Positions 62,756-64,000 of a stretch of 64,000 bases of DNA are shown in pieces (position 1 is the stretch's first letter; each line of letters starts with the position of its first letter). Below the pieces are notes generated by a model. It did not search any database. It had not been told where the DNA came from and worked only from the letters and a program-made list of their open reading frames with translations. The position numbers and the translations under genes are program-made. The stretch is from Clostridia bacterium. Its GTDB lineage: Bacteria; Bacillota; Clostridia; Oscillospirales; Acutalibacteraceae. The stretch is from positions 1-64,000 of the forward strand of contig JAFTWE010000054.1 in the NCBI GenBank assembly GCA_017465465.1. Reading direction: 5' to 3'.

Positions 62756-62787
62756 AAGACGATGCTTCGGCATCGTCTTAATTTTTT
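62756..62787. terminator. Bidirectional terminator between the surface protein and acyl carrier genes
   Basis: AAGACGATGC (62756-62765) and GCATCGTCTT (62770-62779) form a perfect 10-bp stem with a TTCG tetraloop. T runs lie on both sides (AATTTTTTT forward, TTTTTTG reverse). Confidence 0.92.
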
Positions 62788-62999
62788 TCTATGAAGCTTA
62801 TCAAATCTGCAACTGTGTTGATTTTAACAATATCCGAGTCGTTGAGCTCAATGTTCATTTCGTCCTCCAGAGCGCATAAAAGCTGTGACATCTCAAAAGA
62901 ATCAAGCCCCAAATCATCTCTGAATGAAGTTGTTGAATCAATTTGCAGGTTTTCAATTTCAATGTTGTCTTTAATAATTTTTTCTATTTTTTCAATCAA
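62778..62999 (-). CDS. Acyl carrier protein (stand-alone)
   Basis: A 73-residue carrier protein with the four-helix ACP pattern. The 4'-phosphopantetheine serine is S34 in GLDSFEM, in place of the usual DSLD/E. The ALEDEMNIELND helix that follows is typical. It has no fatty-acid or polyketide synthesis gene beside it, so its client pathway is unknown. The start is TTG 62999, nine bases after GGGAG; another TTG three codons upstream abuts that site. The ribosome site forms part of a strong hairpin. The stop lies in the tail of the preceding terminator. Confidence 0.85.
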   Translation of the reverse strand: MIEKIEKIIKDNIEIENLQIDSTTSFRDDLGLDSFEMSQLLCALEDEMNIELNDSDIVKINTVADLISFIEKN

Positions 63000-63006
63000 A
63001 TAAATC

Positions 63007-63049
63007 AACTCCCGATTTCACAGGTATTATGTCCTGAAAATCGGGAGTT
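63007..63049 (-). promoter_or_regulatory. Hairpin enclosing the acyl carrier protein ribosome site
   Basis: AACTCCCGATTT (63007-63018) pairs with AAATCGGGAGTT (63038-63049); an inner CAGG/CCTG pair extends it around an 8-base loop. On the minus strand the GGGAG at 63013-63009 used by the carrier protein gene lies in the 3' arm, and the hairpin follows the metallophosphoesterase stop. On the plus strand it is followed by T-rich sequence. Confidence 0.7.
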
Positions 63050-63057
63050 ATTATTTT

Positions 63058-63840
63058 TTAATCTAAATTGAGTTTAAAATTGTATGATTTCTGATAACCG
63101 AAGCCCTCAACGGAAACATCGGCACCGTCAATGGTAACAACAGCGCAGGTTTCTTCCTCATGAAGGCAGAGAGCCTGGAGTGTAACATAATGAATATTGT
63201 TGTGATACACATAATCGCCAAAATGCCAATGACCTGAAAATACAGCCTTAACCTTGCCGCTTTTTTCAAAAATTCTCACAGCTTCATCGCGGTTTCTTAA
63301 AATGAGGTCGTCATCATTGTCGTATTTTTCGAGCAAAAACAATTCGTGGCAAATAACAATAACAGGCTTTGTTGCTTCGTCAACCGTCTTTTCCAGCCAC
63401 TCAAGCTGTTCAGGGTCAAGCCAGGTAACGGGCCAGAAAATTTCTTTTTCAGGGTAGGGGATGTTGGGGTCGTTCATATTGCCGTCAAGCACAATGAAGG
63501 TAAATTCTTCCGTATCAAAAGAATAATATCTGTGTGGCATACCTAGAATTTCGGTGATTTTGTCCTTGTGCATAGATGTGTCGTGGTTTCCGATTACACA
63601 GCGAACGGGAACACCGCCTGAATGGAGAATTTCTGAAATTTCTTTCATAAAGGTTTCCTGGTCGCCATAGCCCTCAAGCTGGTCGGCAGTGTCACCAAGG
63701 TCAACTATAAAATCACAGCCGTCAAGGTGCTCTTTCATAATGTTTTTGAGCTTGAAGGGGGAGCGGCAGTTGCGCCTTTCAGCGCCTTCAACATCTCTGT
63801 CACAATAATGGATATCTGTTACGGTAAGAAATTTAATCAT
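63058..63840 (-). CDS. Calcineurin-like metallophosphoesterase
   Basis: A 260-residue cytoplasmic phosphoesterase with the metal motifs in order: TDIHYCDRD (D..H), DLGDTAD, IGNHDTS, ICHELF and FSGHWHFGD. These are the five calcineurin-like blocks, closest to the CpdA/Icc type that cleaves cyclic nucleotides or other phosphodiesters. The substrate is unknown. The start is ATG 63840 with AAAGG upstream; an open frame runs 23 codons further but lacks a ribosome site. Confidence 0.88.
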   Translation of the reverse strand: MIKFLTVTDIHYCDRDVEGAERRNCRSPFKLKNIMKEHLDGCDFIVDLGDTADQLEGYGDQETFMKEISEILHSGGVPVRCVIGNHDTSMHKDKITEILGMPHRYYSFDTEEFTFIVLDGNMNDPNIPYPEKEIFWPVTWLDPEQLEWLEKTVDEATKPVIVICHELFLLEKYDNDDDLILRNRDEAVRIFEKSGKVKAVFSGHWHFGDYVYHNNIHYVTLQALCLHEEETCAVVTIDGADVSVEGFGYQKSYNFKLNLD

Positions 63841-63900
63841 AATACAAGACCTTTCTTTTGTATATCTTCGGTGTTGGGCAAAATGAGTTGCTACACCAAA

Positions 63901-63924
63901 AAGAGCCACCCGAAAGCGGCTCTT
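63901..63924 (-). terminator. Hairpin terminator between the metallophosphoesterase and the window edge
   Basis: AAGAGCC (63901-63907) pairs with GGCTCTT (63918-63924) around a 10-base loop. On the minus strand it is followed by TTTTTGG, so it would end a minus-strand gene coming from beyond the right edge. Confidence 0.6.
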
Positions 63925-63926
63925 GT

Positions 63927-64000
63927 TTATATATTAAAATTATTCAGTTGTGTGGCGGTCAGAACTACGAAGCTCTTAAAATCAAACTCGCTAACAAGTT
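63927..64000 (-). CDS. Possible C-terminal end of a minus-strand gene running off the window
   Basis: A minus-strand frame enters from the right edge and ends with TAA at 63929-63927, coding for the last 23 residues (LVSEFDFKSFVVLTATQLNN then FNI). A terminator hairpin lies 2 bases after the stop, which supports a real gene end. The plus strand is also open over the same bases (NYEALKIKLANK), so the strand is not certain. Too little is visible to name a product. Confidence 0.35.
   Translation of the reverse strand, partial: LVSEFDFKSFVVLTATQLNNFNI

Noticed and set aside
1..64000. CRISPR arrays, tRNA or rRNA genes, insertion sequences and prophage genes
   Set aside because: No direct-repeat arrays, cloverleaf-like segments, transposases, integrases or phage structural genes were seen on either strand.

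Overview
The window is one dense stretch of chromosome from an anaerobic, endospore-forming Clostridia-type Firmicute, most like a gut Oscillospiraceae/Ruminococcaceae member. The evidence is spoIIR and a complete spoIIIAA-AH operon, an oxygen-sensitive radical-SAM sulfatase activase, a V/A-type rather than F-type ATPase, frequent TTG/GTG starts with strong GGAGG ribosome sites, the classic Firmicute order nusB-xseA-xseB-ispA-dxs-tlyA-nadK-argR-recN, and many glycosidases, sugar transporters and esterases. The standard code is used. I saw no rRNA, tRNA, insertion sequence, prophage or CRISPR array, and no gene-free stretch longer than about 160 bases. The taxonomy is inference from gene content.

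Layout. 96-5190: GH2 glycosidase, WYL regulator, spoIIR, and a convergent GH27 alpha-galactosidase with an inserted domain. 5362-13861: nine-gene V-type ATPase operon. 13893-16767 (minus): secreted beta-helix protein resembling GH110, and a stand-alone E2-type acyltransferase. 16889-23748: sulfatase, GPH sugar transporter, anaerobic sulfatase-maturating enzyme and LacZ-type beta-galactosidase, a self-contained cassette for imported sulfated beta-galactosides. 23790-25784 (minus): SGNH esterase, sugar isomerase/epimerase, GNAT acetyltransferase. 25941-29789: MBOAT/AlgI, DHHW/AlgX-like protein and a lipoprotein, probably a cell-surface glycan O-acetylation unit. 29931-34662: membrane protein, secreted lipase-like hydrolase, PiT phosphate transporter, beta-propeller-like protein. 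34704-39892 (minus): HAD phosphatase, MFS transporter under a 38-bp palindromic promoter, TrmH-family methyltransferase, SUKH protein, SIS isomerase, ROK kinase. 40026-44805: uvrB-uvrA. 44845-47784 (minus): giant YfhO-type membrane protein. 47952-52664: spoIIIA operon. 52661-62071: nusB-to-recN housekeeping operon (antitermination, exonuclease VII, isoprenoid precursors, NAD kinase, arginine repressor, RecN) behind a promoter and leader terminator. 62143-64000: sorted surface protein, stray acyl carrier protein, metallophosphoesterase, and the possible end of another gene.

How it fits together. About a third of the window handles glycans: imported galactosides are desulfated and cleaved in the cytoplasm, while beta-helix and alpha-galactosidase enzymes act at or outside the membrane. 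The V-ATPase couples ATP to ion gradients used by the many secondary transporters. The sporulation operons sit among DNA-repair and isoprenoid genes, as is usual in Clostridia.

The most unusual items are the symmetric face-to-face promoter at 36880-36917, the nusB leader terminator, hairpins whose 3' arm is the ribosome site of the next gene (spoIIR and the acyl carrier protein), the TsaD-like paralogue in the nusB operon, and the orphan E2 acyltransferase. Many starts below were moved from the longest open frame to a codon with a properly spaced Shine-Dalgarno sequence.
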